From G965267605 sp965267605 (GTDB lineage: Bacteria; Bacteroidota; Bacteroidia; Flavobacteriales_E; Vicingaceae): a stretch of DNA of 64,000 bases. Positions 17,530 through 25,502 of this stretch are shown piece by piece (the first letter of the stretch is position 1; each line of letters starts with the position of its first letter). The stretch spans positions 1,612,001 to 1,676,000 of the forward strand of contig OZ254088.1 in NCBI GenBank assembly GCA_965267605.1. Reading direction: 5' to 3'. The notes beneath the pieces were generated by a model, which was not told where the DNA came from, did no database searches, and saw only the letters and a program-made list of their open reading frames with translations. A program made the position numbers and the translations under genes.

Positions 17530-17745
17530 GTGGGAACACTGAAACTCATATTGCTTGCCATAGGATTACTGGCGCTGGCTTTTGCCGGTATCGCTATTAA
17601 GATTCTCGTAAAGAAGAACGGCAAGTTTGCAGGTACATGTGCAAGCAACAACCCGTTGCTTCAAGAAGAAGGCGCAGCTTGTGGAATTTGCGGTGCAATG
17701 CCTGAAGAACAGTGCAAAAACGAGGATGCTCCTGCTACTGCTTAG
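17530..17745 (+). CDS. Small membrane-anchored cysteine-containing protein
   Basis: 71 residues from GTG 17530. One N-terminal membrane helix (LKLILLAIGLLALAFAGIAIKIL) is followed by a short basic stretch and a tail with four cysteines (GTCASN, AACGICGAMPEEQC). Small proteins of this type occur in Bacteroidota near apbE and Na+-translocating NADH dehydrogenase genes, but no function is known. Its 3' end overlaps that of apbE by 11 bases in convergent orientation. The cysteine cluster suggests metal or redox cofactor binding, which is inference. Confidence 0.7.
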   Translation: MGTLKLILLAIGLLALAFAGIAIKILVKKNGKFAGTCASNNPLLQEEGAACGICGAMPEEQCKNEDAPATA

Positions 17746-18811
17746 GCGGGTCTTTGATCTCCATCCCCTCTGATTTCCAGGTCTTCAACTCACCGTTTTC
17801 CTCATAGATCAGGTAAACTTTGATCAATCCGAATCGTTTCTCCTTTACCCATTCTATGGTCTTGTCCCTTCCAACAACCATAAAAGTTGTGGCATACGCA
17901 TCTGCGCTGGCACAGGTATTAGAAATAACTGTGGCACTTAACAAATTGTGCTGAACCGGATATCCCGTTCGAGGATCGATCGTGTGTGGGAACTTTCGGC
18001 CATCCACTTCATACACCTTTCTGTAATTACCTGAAGTTGCCATAGCGGAATCTCCCAACTCCACCACTGCTTGTAATTCTCTCCCTTCTTCCACAGGTAT
18101 CGGTTTGTCAATTCCGACCGTCCAGGGTGTACCATGTTTATCTCCTCGCGCCCGAACTTCTCCACCCAATTCAACCAGGTAATTCTCAATGCCACAACCT
18201 CGAATGTAATATGCTATTCTGTCCACCGAATATCCTTGAGCGACCGCATTAAAGTCCAATTTCATCAATGATTTAATTGACTTATCTTCAGCATATTCTG
18301 ACACACTATCTAAATAGATTCTTGCAATTTTATCCGAGTACTTATTCATCCCCACAAATTGCAACAAGGAGTCCACTGTTGTGCTATCATATTCCTCCCT
18401 CACGAACTTCTCTCCCGGACCCCAACCCCAGTAATTGACCAGCCTACTTACCGTTGGATCGAAAGCTCCCTTGGTTTGTCCATGCAACTGATCTGAGTAC
18501 ATCACCATGAACTGAAAATGCCGATCTCCAGCCGCAGAATCAGGATCGATTTCTCCCCGATTGAATTTCGATATGGTGGAATTATCTACATAAGTAGACA
18601 AAGACATGTCAAGCGCGGCAAGCAAAGAATCTATACCCTCCTTCCTCACTTCTTTATCACCAGTATACAGAATGGAATAGGTGGTGCCCTGTGCCTCTCC
18701 TGCCAATTTCATCACCGCCTTCACATCCTGTCGTCCTTCTGTAACAGGTTCTGGTGTTTGCCCACAACCTGCAAGAAGAGCAGCTAACAAGGTCAAACAA
18801 GCTAATCTCAT
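17735..18811 (-). CDS. apbE: FAD:protein FMN transferase (ApbE)
   Basis: About 358 residues with a lipoprotein signal (LTLLAALLAGC). The sequence has the ApbE pattern: GTTYSI near the N-terminus, the mid-region KLDFNAVAQGYSVDRIA, LVELGGEVRARG and the C-terminal HTIDPRTGYPV followed by SATVI...ADAYATTF. The enzyme transfers FMN from FAD to threonine of target flavoproteins such as Nqr/Rnf subunits, on the outer face of the inner membrane, using magnesium. ATG 18811 is preferred to ATG 18823 because it forms an ATGA overlap with the upstream DUF2452 stop. Confidence 0.93.
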   Translation of the reverse strand: MRLACLTLLAALLAGCGQTPEPVTEGRQDVKAVMKLAGEAQGTTYSILYTGDKEVRKEGIDSLLAALDMSLSTYVDNSTISKFNRGEIDPDSAAGDRHFQFMVMYSDQLHGQTKGAFDPTVSRLVNYWGWGPGEKFVREEYDSTTVDSLLQFVGMNKYSDKIARIYLDSVSEYAEDKSIKSLMKLDFNAVAQGYSVDRIAYYIRGCGIENYLVELGGEVRARGDKHGTPWTVGIDKPIPVEEGRELQAVVELGDSAMATSGNYRKVYEVDGRKFPHTIDPRTGYPVQHNLLSATVISNTCASADAYATTFMVVGRDKTIEWVKEKRFGLIKVYLIYEENGELKTWKSEGMEIKDPPKQ

Positions 18812-19230
18812 TGTATTTCCCATGTATGATCTGCTAACAAAACCACCTTGGCCCTAAACTCCTCGTAAGGCATCTTTTTCTTACCCCAAGAGTTGGGACC
18901 AACCATAGACAATACGTACTGATGTTCAGCTTTGCGGTAGAGGTAGTACGCATGCCCAACCAAAGGCTCAAAACGCATTTCAGCTGCATAGATCTCCTTG
19001 CTCACCTCTACCCTGTCATGAATACCCTTTGCCTGCTTGGCCAGTAATTCTATCTGCTCCTTGATCTGATTGAGCTGCCGATTCGTTTGCTCTACCATAG
19101 CAGTCATGGCACGCCCCTTGACTTTGCCCATGTCTTCCGGGCGGATCTCTACGCCACCTATGGTATGGGCATACGGCAGCGTTGAAGGATTCTCAGTGAT
19201 CTTATCCTTGTCAATTGGATTCTCTTCCAT
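18808..19230 (-). CDS. DUF2452 family protein
   Basis: 140 residues, cytoplasmic. Recognised as DUF2452 by its N-terminal NPSTLPYAH..GGVEIRPEDMGKVKGRA, a central helix predicted as coiled coil (MVEQTNRQLNQIKEQIELLAKQA) and the C-terminal YYLYRKAEHQYVLSMVGPNSWG. The family has no established function. The start is six bases after the stop of the tandem SiaB-like gene and its stop overlaps apbE (ATGA), so it is in the same operon; this could link it to kinase signalling, but nothing in its sequence shows this. Confidence 0.85.
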   Translation of the reverse strand: MEENPIDKDKITENPSTLPYAHTIGGVEIRPEDMGKVKGRAMTAMVEQTNRQLNQIKEQIELLAKQAKGIHDRVEVSKEIYAAEMRFEPLVGHAYYLYRKAEHQYVLSMVGPNSWGKKKMPYEEFRAKVVLLADHTWEIQ

Positions 19231-19236
19231 AATAAC

Positions 19237-20304
19237 TTAGCTAAGGGCCAGATTGGCCTGAATCGAGAAAAAGACGTGCTGGTCGCTGATATCGTGCATA
19301 TGATACATGATGTCCTTGCCACACCTTGTACGCATGTTCACCAATCCCACTTTGCCATCGCCATTGGATAGCTCCTCCCTTTCTTCATCAGTATAACCGT
19401 TGATGGTATCGATTGTTTGCGCTAGCGTTTCCGCATCCTGCTTTTCAACCAGATTACCTGATACGATACAGTAATCATCGTCTAGTCTACCCAGGCAGAG
19501 CATACCCGGATGGTTCATGCCTTCATCTTCACCATTTGAAGCGTGGAGGCTGATGTTTTCAACCATTTCCGCCAAAATATAGAACGCCCGACCTGAAACA
19601 TCAGACTGCCCCATGGCTTCCAGGTCATCCTGTGCCAGTTTCACAACCTCATCCAGGCTCTCCTGATTGAATGCTCCCTGGTGAATAAAACGGATACCGC
19701 TTCCTTTGAGGTTCTGGTGGAACTCAACCGGTGGCTCTACTTCCTGAACCTCCTCCTCAGAAGGAGAAATACGAGATTGCATATAGAACTCCTGCCACTG
19801 GTCGTTGTAGGGAATAAAGCGAAACTCCAGCTTGTTGCCAGACTTTCGAGCTATATCAATCAGACCCAGTCCGGCACCACCCTTCTCTGAAAAGTCTCCT
19901 TTGGTTAGCAATTCCTTGTAGTATGCTTTCAACTCGTCCCTATCAAGGCTATTTACCTTTTCAAGTTTTTCGCGCAGTGCAGATACGTTTTCATTCTCTA
20001 CCATATTGGCAGTAGTAACGTAAAACCCTCCGTTCATCCTCTGAATCATGAAGCCAGAGTACATATCCATTGCCTTTTCATCCCGGTGTCTGGTAATGTT
20101 CTGCAAACTCTCTACCATAATGTGATAAACCTTCTTCTTGATCTTCGAAGAACGTGCTGCAGGCTCCAATCTGGATTCGGAAAATGATAGAATGAGATCG
20201 TTCAACTGCTCAGAGAACACTCCATGGTACACATAATGAAGGCGTTGCGACTTCATCTGCTGGTACACAGCGTGAAAATCCTGATATAAAGTCCTTACGT
20301 CCAA
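19237..20304 (-). CDS. Tandem SiaB-like kinase (two DUF6272 domains fused)
   Basis: 355 residues from TTG 20304. Domain 1 (~1-180) is closely related to the SiaB protein at 4194-4757: N-box VESLQNITRH (64-73, E65 and N69) and G-box KGGAGLGLID with IARKSG (141-156). After an acidic linker (~180-192) domain 2 (~195-355) repeats the layout with LAEMVENISLH (E246, N250) and a degenerate G-box GDGKVGLVNM (315-324). The second copy keeps the E/N pair but has lost several glycines, so it may be a pseudokinase or regulatory half. No SiaC gene is adjacent; a STAS gene is 959 bases upstream. Confidence 0.8.
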   Translation of the reverse strand: MDVRTLYQDFHAVYQQMKSQRLHYVYHGVFSEQLNDLILSFSESRLEPAARSSKIKKKVYHIMVESLQNITRHRDEKAMDMYSGFMIQRMNGGFYVTTANMVENENVSALREKLEKVNSLDRDELKAYYKELLTKGDFSEKGGAGLGLIDIARKSGNKLEFRFIPYNDQWQEFYMQSRISPSEEEVQEVEPPVEFHQNLKGSGIRFIHQGAFNQESLDEVVKLAQDDLEAMGQSDVSGRAFYILAEMVENISLHASNGEDEGMNHPGMLCLGRLDDDYCIVSGNLVEKQDAETLAQTIDTINGYTDEEREELSNGDGKVGLVNMRTRCGKDIMYHMHDISDQHVFFSIQANLALS

Positions 20305-20359
20305 ATACTTAAGCGCGGTTGATTAGATGCCTAGAGCTTAATCTTATAATATTAGATAC

Positions 20360-21256
20360 TTATAGGGTAATTTCCAACCCTTCTTCCGCCAAAATACTGT
20401 CAGGAAAAACGCTCTGTGCCTCCGTTAACAATGGTTCAAGATCTACATATCGGGCCGAGTAATGTCCAATCATAAGTTTACCCACGTTTGCATTGCTGGC
20501 AAGCTGGGCAGCCTCAAATGCAGTTGCATGCCCTGTAGCATGAGCAGTTTCCCTCAATTCATCCAGAAATGTGGCTTCGTGGTACAGAAAATCCACTTCC
20601 AGCACCTGTTGCTCTACAGATTTGGAATACATCGTATCTGTGCAGTAGGCATAGGATTTAACTGGTGGCGGAGGTTCGGTGAGTTCATCGCTTTTTAGTA
20701 ATCCGCCCTCCGTTTCAACATCTTCTCCACGCTTCAAAGGCAAATAGGCAAATTTTGGGATGTTCACCTCGGCTATCTTCTCCGGGATCAGGTTTCGCAG
20801 TTTGGGCTTTTCCGTAATCCGGAATCCGAACGCTGTGATTCTATGTTCCAATAGAAAACACCGAATACGTGCATCACCAATCTCATACTCCGCCCCATCC
20901 TCTAATTCTTTGAATTCAAGGGGATACGCGTGAATGCGGTGTTCGTCCCCCAAGAAATTGTACAAACGCTGCTCAAGGCCCGGAGGACCATATATAGACA
21001 ACTTCTTAACCCTACCCAGAAGCCCCATTGTACTTAACAAGCCAGGTAAACCAAAGAAATGGTCACCGTGCAGATGGGTGATCAAGATGGCTTCTATACG
21101 TTGAAACTTAACCTTGTGTCTACGAAGCAAGAACTGTGCACCTTCGCCACAATCTAGCATAAGCAAGGTGTTGCCAATCGTTACTACTTGAGAGGATGGC
21201 CAACGGGATTTCGCGGGAGCTGCAGAACCACACCCGAGAACTTTGACTGAAAACAT
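20360..21256 (-). CDS. rnz: Ribonuclease Z
   Basis: 298 residues of the metallo-beta-lactamase fold. The zinc motif THLHGDHFFGLPG gives H61, H63, D65 and H66; later ligands lie in CTDTMY and LMIGHYSARY. The flexible-arm/exosite segment (~150-195) and the C-terminal HYSARY motif identify tRNase Z, which removes 3' trailers from tRNA precursors. Length matches short bacterial RNase Z (~300). ATG start. It lies six bases after the STAS gene, so the two are probably co-transcribed. Confidence 0.95.
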   Translation of the reverse strand: MFSVKVLGCGSAAPAKSRWPSSQVVTIGNTLLMLDCGEGAQFLLRRHKVKFQRIEAILITHLHGDHFFGLPGLLSTMGLLGRVKKLSIYGPPGLEQRLYNFLGDEHRIHAYPLEFKELEDGAEYEIGDARIRCFLLEHRITAFGFRITEKPKLRNLIPEKIAEVNIPKFAYLPLKRGEDVETEGGLLKSDELTEPPPPVKSYAYCTDTMYSKSVEQQVLEVDFLYHEATFLDELRETAHATGHATAFEAAQLASNANVGKLMIGHYSARYVDLEPLLTEAQSVFPDSILAEEGLEITL

Positions 21257-21262
21257 AACGGA

Positions 21263-21637
21263 TTACTCGTCTTCGCCCAGGCCTTTCTCGATCTCTTCGA
21301 TGAAAAGAAGATCAACAGCCTCTGACTGACTTGGAGTGATGTTGAGGATCGTATCCAGTTGAGATATCTCAATAAGCTTCTTAACTGCTGGCTGCAATCC
21401 ACAAAGAACAAACGTACCACCACTTTCCTTACACATCCGGTTGCCAATAAGGATAGCACTCAACCCAGAAGAATCACAGTAACGCGTATCGCTAAGATCC
21501 ATGATCAGGTTCTTCTCACCATTTGTGTTGATCACCACCAATTCTGATTTGATAGATGGCGCCACATGCGTATCTAGCTTCTCCGCAGTTACCTTAAATA
21601 CGGTGTATTTGTCTTCCTTCTGTGTTGCGTAGCTCAT
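21263..21637 (-). CDS. STAS-domain protein (anti-sigma factor antagonist-like)
   Basis: About 124 residues from ATG 21637; an upstream in-frame start at 21682 would add 15 unlikely residues. It has the STAS fold of SpoIIAA/RsbV: strand VVINTNGEKNLIMDLSDTRYCDSSGLSAIL, where the DSSGLS serine is the family's phosphorylation site, then CGLQPAVKKLIEISQLD. Such proteins are switched by an anti-sigma or GHKL kinase and a PP2C phosphatase. No RsbW-type kinase is nearby, but the tandem SiaB-like kinase gene lies downstream in the same minus-strand cluster. An acidic tail (GLGEDE) ends the protein. Confidence 0.88.
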   Translation of the reverse strand: MSYATQKEDKYTVFKVTAEKLDTHVAPSIKSELVVINTNGEKNLIMDLSDTRYCDSSGLSAILIGNRMCKESGGTFVLCGLQPAVKKLIEISQLDTILNITPSQSEAVDLLFIEEIEKGLGEDE

Positions 21638-21687
21638 GGGGTTACGTTTGAAACAAATATAACCAAATAAGTTGCCGGGCAAAGGTA

Positions 21688-22620
21688 TTAGCGATCGAGT
21701 TGCGCAGCTATCAGATATAGTACTGCCATTCGGATGGCTACACCATTTTCTACCTGATCAAGAATGATCGAGTGATCGCTATCTGCCACGTCCGTGGTGA
21801 TCTCTACCCCTCTATTTATGGGACCAGGGTGCATTACGGTGATCTCCTTATCCAGCGAATCCAACAGGGCCTTATTCAAACCATATTGCATGGAGTACTC
21901 CCTCAGCGAAGGGAAATATGCTATGTCCTGCCTTTCCAATTGAATCCGCAGCATCATCGCGATGTCACACCAAGCGAGCACCTTCTTCAGGTCATATTCC
22001 ACATTCACACCCAAAGCACCGATGTATTTAGGGATCAGTGTAGCGGGTCCACATACGGTTACCTCAGCCCCAAGTTTCTTCAGGCAGTGAATATTGGACA
22101 AGGCTACCCTTGAATGCCTAATATCTCCGATAATGGCCACTTTTTTGCCTGCAAGGTCTTCATGACGCTCAAGCATTGAGAAAGCATCTAACAACGCCTG
22201 TGTTGGGTGCTCGTGCGCACCGTCACCAGCATTGACCACTCTCGTATCCGTGTGCTCCGACAAGAACTGCGCAGCGCCAGGATTAGGGTGCCTCATCACC
22301 ACGAGGTCTACCTTCATCGCAAGAATGTTATTCACCGTATCAATGAGGGTTTCGCCCTTCTTTACAGATGATTGACCTGAAGAGAAGTTGACTACATCCG
22401 CTGAAAGTCGCTTTTCAGCCAGTTCAAAAGATAACTTGGTTCGGGTGGAGTTCTCGAAGAACAGGTTCGCTACAGTTACATCTCTCAGGGTAGGCACCTT
22501 CTTGATCGGGCGGTTGATCACATCCTTGAATCCTTGCGCTGTCTGGAATATCAGTTGAATATCCTCCAACGAGAGGTTTCTAATGCCCAAGAGATGCTCT
22601 GCCTGTAGTTCTTTGCTCAT
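21688..22620 (-). CDS. pyrB: Aspartate carbamoyltransferase catalytic subunit
   Basis: 310 residues. STRT (58-61) binds carbamoyl phosphate, and the HPTQALLD segment (138-145) and late HPGPINRGVE are catalytic and family-specific motifs. The enzyme makes N-carbamoyl-aspartate in de novo pyrimidine synthesis. Length matches the catalytic subunit (~310). It overlaps the upstream pyrR gene by four bases (ATGA), so PyrR and PyrB are co-translated. No regulatory subunit gene (pyrI) is adjacent. Confidence 0.96.
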   Translation of the reverse strand: MSKELQAEHLLGIRNLSLEDIQLIFQTAQGFKDVINRPIKKVPTLRDVTVANLFFENSTRTKLSFELAEKRLSADVVNFSSGQSSVKKGETLIDTVNNILAMKVDLVVMRHPNPGAAQFLSEHTDTRVVNAGDGAHEHPTQALLDAFSMLERHEDLAGKKVAIIGDIRHSRVALSNIHCLKKLGAEVTVCGPATLIPKYIGALGVNVEYDLKKVLAWCDIAMMLRIQLERQDIAYFPSLREYSMQYGLNKALLDSLDKEITVMHPGPINRGVEITTDVADSDHSIILDQVENGVAIRMAVLYLIAAQLDR

Positions 22621-23162
22621 TCGTTTCTAAAGAGTAGTACCTGATCTATATCATCCGTTTCAACCCACTGAACATCCACACGTTCAGCATCAATGGAGTC
22701 GATTCGTTTTCCTACGTAATTGGGTTGTATGGGCAAGTGCCTGCTGAATCTTCTGTCTATCAGCACTACAAGCTCTACGAGTTGTGGTCTTCCAAATGCC
22801 AGCATTGCGTCCAAACCAGCACGAATGGTCCTACCTGTGTACAACACATCATCCACCAGGATTACTTTCTTGTTCTCAATGGTGAATTCGATATCTGTTA
22901 CGCTTGGAATCAGTGGATTCTCTCTTCTCCTGAAATCATCGCGGTAGAAGGTGATATCCATCTTTCCGGATTCAACTGGCAGCTCTTTCTCTAGCTCCTT
23001 CAGGGTACGAGTGATCCTATCAGCTAAATAGATGCCGCGTGGCTGAAGGCCAATAATTACAGAATCAGAAAAATCGTTGTGGTTCTCAACCAGCTCGTGA
23101 CAGAGCCTTTTAATGGTCAGGTTGAGTGCATTTGAGTCCAGAATTACCCTCGGCTCTTCCAT
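22617..23162 (-). CDS. pyrR: Bifunctional pyrimidine operon regulator/uracil phosphoribosyltransferase PyrR
   Basis: 181 residues. The type I PRTase PRPP-binding loop VILVDDVLYTGRTI (100-113) and the QPRG segment (40-43) match PyrR. It binds pyr mRNA in Gram-positive bacteria to terminate transcription, and also has uracil phosphoribosyltransferase activity. No obvious attenuator was seen in the ~50-base gap before it, which also holds the rpsA terminator, so an RNA-binding role here is unproved. It is first in a likely pyrR-pyrB operon. Confidence 0.95.
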   Translation of the reverse strand: MEEPRVILDSNALNLTIKRLCHELVENHNDFSDSVIIGLQPRGIYLADRITRTLKELEKELPVESGKMDITFYRDDFRRRENPLIPSVTDIEFTIENKKVILVDDVLYTGRTIRAGLDAMLAFGRPQLVELVVLIDRRFSRHLPIQPNYVGKRIDSIDAERVDVQWVETDDIDQVLLFRNE

Positions 23163-23169
23163 TAAAGTT

Positions 23170-23177
23170 CAAAGATA
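23170..23177 (-). promoter_or_regulatory. Candidate -7 element for pyrR
   Basis: On the minus strand TATCTTTG matches TAnnTTTG just before the pyrR start (ATG at 23162), giving a very short or absent leader. The -33 TTG is not clear. Confidence 0.35.
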
Positions 23178-23208
23178 GGTACGAAATCTGGTTTAATCAT
23201 CATATTCC

Positions 23209-23236
23209 AAAAAAAAGCCCCGCATAAATGCGGGGC
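23209..23236 (-). terminator. Intrinsic terminator of rpsA
   Basis: GCCCCGCAT pairs perfectly with ATGCGGGGC (23217-23236, 2-base loop) and is followed on the minus strand by eight T residues (23209-23216). It lies 10 bases after the rpsA stop. Confidence 0.85.
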
Positions 23237-23245
23237 CCTTTATCA

Positions 23246-25360
23246 TTATTTATCCTCTTCAGGCGGATTCTCGCCCTTTTCAAGATCTGCTTTAAGTGAT
23301 GAAAGTGCATCAAGATCACCCAGGGTAGTTTTCTCCAGGTTATCCTGTACTTGTTTCACCGCTCTGGAAGTAGACTTCTTAGACTTCGTCTTTCTCTCTT
23401 TCACTTCCTCTTCAACAGCTTTGAAGGTATGTGTGTGAGAAACAACGATCTTCTTCGCGTCCTTGTTGAATTCCACAACCTGGAACTGAAGCTTCTCTTC
23501 CACTTTCGCTTGAGAGCCATCTTCCTTTGCAAGGTTTCTCTTCATCGCAATACCCTCTACTCCATAAGGAAGAGCAACGATAGCCGACTTACCTTTCATA
23601 TCAATGATGGTACCCTCATGGTTACTTCCAACTTCAAATACGGATTCGAAAGTATCCCATGGGTTCTCTTCTAGCTGTTTGTGACCAAGACTCAACCTTC
23701 TGTTTTCTGTATCGATCTCAAGGATAACGATCTCGATATCCTCTCCAACCTTGGTTACCTCAGAAGGGTGATTGATCTTCTTAGACCAGCTTAGATCAGA
23801 AATGTGGATCAATCCGTCAACACCTTCCTCAAGCTCAACAAATACACCGAAGTCTGAAATGTTAGTCACTTTACCAGTATGCTTGGAATCAACGCTGTAC
23901 TTAGCAGCCACTTCTTCCCATGGATCTGGAGTAAGTTGCTTAACACCAAGCGACATCTTGCGCTCCTCTCTATCAAGTGTAAGTATCTTCGCATCTACTT
24001 CGTCACCTACTTTGAAGAACTCTTGTGCAGGCTTCAAGTGGTTTGACCAAGTGATCTCTGATACGTGTACAAGGCCTTCAACACCTGGTTGAATTTCTAC
24101 GAACGCACCGTAATCAGCTACAACCACAACTTTACCTTTCACCTGATCGCCAACGGCAAGTTTGGTATCAAGGTTATCCCATGGATGTTCCTGAAGTTGC
24201 TTAAGACCCAATGCAATTCTCTTCTTATCATCATCAAAGTCAAGAATTACAACATTGATCTTCTCATCCAGCTTGACGATCTCCTCTGGGTGGTTGATAC
24301 GTCCCCAAGAGAGGTCTGTGATGTGAACCAGTCCGTCTACACCACCAAGGTCTACGAATACACCGTAAGATGTAACGTTCTTCACAACACCTTCCAGTAC
24401 CTGACCTTTCTCCAGTTTCGAGATGATCTCTTTCTTCTGCTGTTCAAGTTCAGCTTCGATAAGTGCTTTGTGTGAAACAACAACGTTCTTGAATTCCTTA
24501 TTGATCTTAACAACCTTGAATTCCATCGTTTTGTCAACGTAAACATCGTAATCACGGATAGGCTTCACATCGATCTGAGAACCTGGAAGAAATGCTTCGA
24601 TTCCAAACACATCCACGATCAACCCACCTTTTGTACGGCATTTAACGTATCCTTTAATTACTTCTTCAGTTGAAAGTGCATCATTTACTCGATCCCAGGC
24701 ATTTAAAGCTCTTGCCTTTTTGTGCGAAAGGATCAACTGACCGTTCTTATCCTCCTGACTTTCTATGAAAACTTCAACTGTATCACCAATTTTAAGATCG
24801 GTGTTGTATTTCACCTCAGAGATAGGGATGATTCCCTCACTCTTATAGTTGATATTGATCACTACTTCACGATCTGTGATACCTACCACAGTACCATCTA
24901 CAACATCCTGATCACCGATAGTGGTAATCGTTTCGTTGTACATCTTTTCAAGATCTTCTTTCTCGGAAGCTGAGTAAGTCTCTTCGTACTTACCAATGCG
25001 ATCCCAATCGAAATCTTTCAATGGATCAACTGAAGGTGTTGATTTCTTCTTTGGCGCTGCCTTAGCCTTCTTAGGCTCCTCCTTCGCTTCCGCTTCCGCA
25101 GATGAATCTTCAGCAACGGGTTCTTCCGCTGGTGCTTCTTCAGCTTCTGCTACCGGCTCAGCCTCTGCTTCTGCAACAGGCTCTTCAGCCGGTGCTTCTT
25201 CTGCTGGCGCCTCTTCAGCTACTTCTTCTGCAGCAACTTCCTCTTCAGCAGGTGCTTCAGCAGTTTCTTCAGCGTTGTTTTCTTGTGTTTCCTCAGTAGC
25301 AGCGGTCGCTTCTACTGTTTCCTCTGACTTGATGTCTTCGGCTTCTTCTTTTTTAGCCAT
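23246..25360 (-). CDS. rpsA: 30S ribosomal protein S1
   Basis: 704 residues with six S1 RNA-binding repeats from about residue 155 on; the clearest are GVVKNVTSYGVFVDLGG, GKVVVVADYGAFVEI and GKVTNISDFGVFVELEEG, each followed by G(V/L)HI-like DLSW strands. It promotes mRNA binding to the 30S subunit and replaces Shine-Dalgarno recognition to a large extent in Bacteroidota. The N-terminal ~115 residues are a low-complexity run of Glu, Ala and Pro (repeats of EAPAEE and EPVAEAE) before the S1 core. The C-terminus is basic then acidic. ATG start at 25360, with a good promoter ~100 bases upstream. Confidence 0.95.
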   Translation of the reverse strand: MAKKEEAEDIKSEETVEATAATEETQENNAEETAEAPAEEEVAAEEVAEEAPAEEAPAEEPVAEAEAEPVAEAEEAPAEEPVAEDSSAEAEAKEEPKKAKAAPKKKSTPSVDPLKDFDWDRIGKYEETYSASEKEDLEKMYNETITTIGDQDVVDGTVVGITDREVVININYKSEGIIPISEVKYNTDLKIGDTVEVFIESQEDKNGQLILSHKKARALNAWDRVNDALSTEEVIKGYVKCRTKGGLIVDVFGIEAFLPGSQIDVKPIRDYDVYVDKTMEFKVVKINKEFKNVVVSHKALIEAELEQQKKEIISKLEKGQVLEGVVKNVTSYGVFVDLGGVDGLVHITDLSWGRINHPEEIVKLDEKINVVILDFDDDKKRIALGLKQLQEHPWDNLDTKLAVGDQVKGKVVVVADYGAFVEIQPGVEGLVHVSEITWSNHLKPAQEFFKVGDEVDAKILTLDREERKMSLGVKQLTPDPWEEVAAKYSVDSKHTGKVTNISDFGVFVELEEGVDGLIHISDLSWSKKINHPSEVTKVGEDIEIVILEIDTENRRLSLGHKQLEENPWDTFESVFEVGSNHEGTIIDMKGKSAIVALPYGVEGIAMKRNLAKEDGSQAKVEEKLQFQVVEFNKDAKKIVVSHTHTFKAVEEEVKERKTKSKKSTSRAVKQVQDNLEKTTLGDLDALSSLKADLEKGENPPEEDK

Positions 25361-25459
25361 GACTCAAACTTTGTATTCCGCCTATTGGCACTGGCGAAAG
25401 AGGGTTTAACTTCGGGCGGTGCCTTGCGCCACGATTAACGAGTTTTGAACTCGGGGCAG
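25361..25459 (-). promoter_or_regulatory. Structured 5' leader of rpsA (candidate)
   Basis: The ~95-base untranslated leader contains CGAGT-loop-ACTCG and other short GC stems: GGCG with CGCC, then CGCC with GGCG further down. S1 synthesis is autoregulated through its leader in other bacteria. Here only potential for structure is seen. Confidence 0.35.
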
Positions 25460-25490
25460 CAAAAGTATACGGATTTGTTGAATTGACAAA
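25460..25490 (-). promoter_or_regulatory. Bacteroidota promoter for rpsA
   Basis: On the minus strand TTTG (25490-25487), a 19-base spacer and TACTTTTG (25467-25460) fit the canonical -33/-7 promoter very well. It follows the cmk gene directly and drives rpsA with its leader. Confidence 0.7.
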
Positions 25491-25502
25491 GGATTGCGCG
25501 TT

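Noticed and set aside
23163..23208. PyrR-type RNA attenuator before pyrR
   Set aside because: The gap is too short and contains only the rpsA terminator and a promoter-like box; no antiterminator pairing was seen.
24996..25409. Long plus-strand open frame opposite the start of rpsA
   Set aside because: It is the mirror of the Glu/Ala/Pro repeat of S1 in another frame, with Ser/Ala low complexity and no independent start signal.
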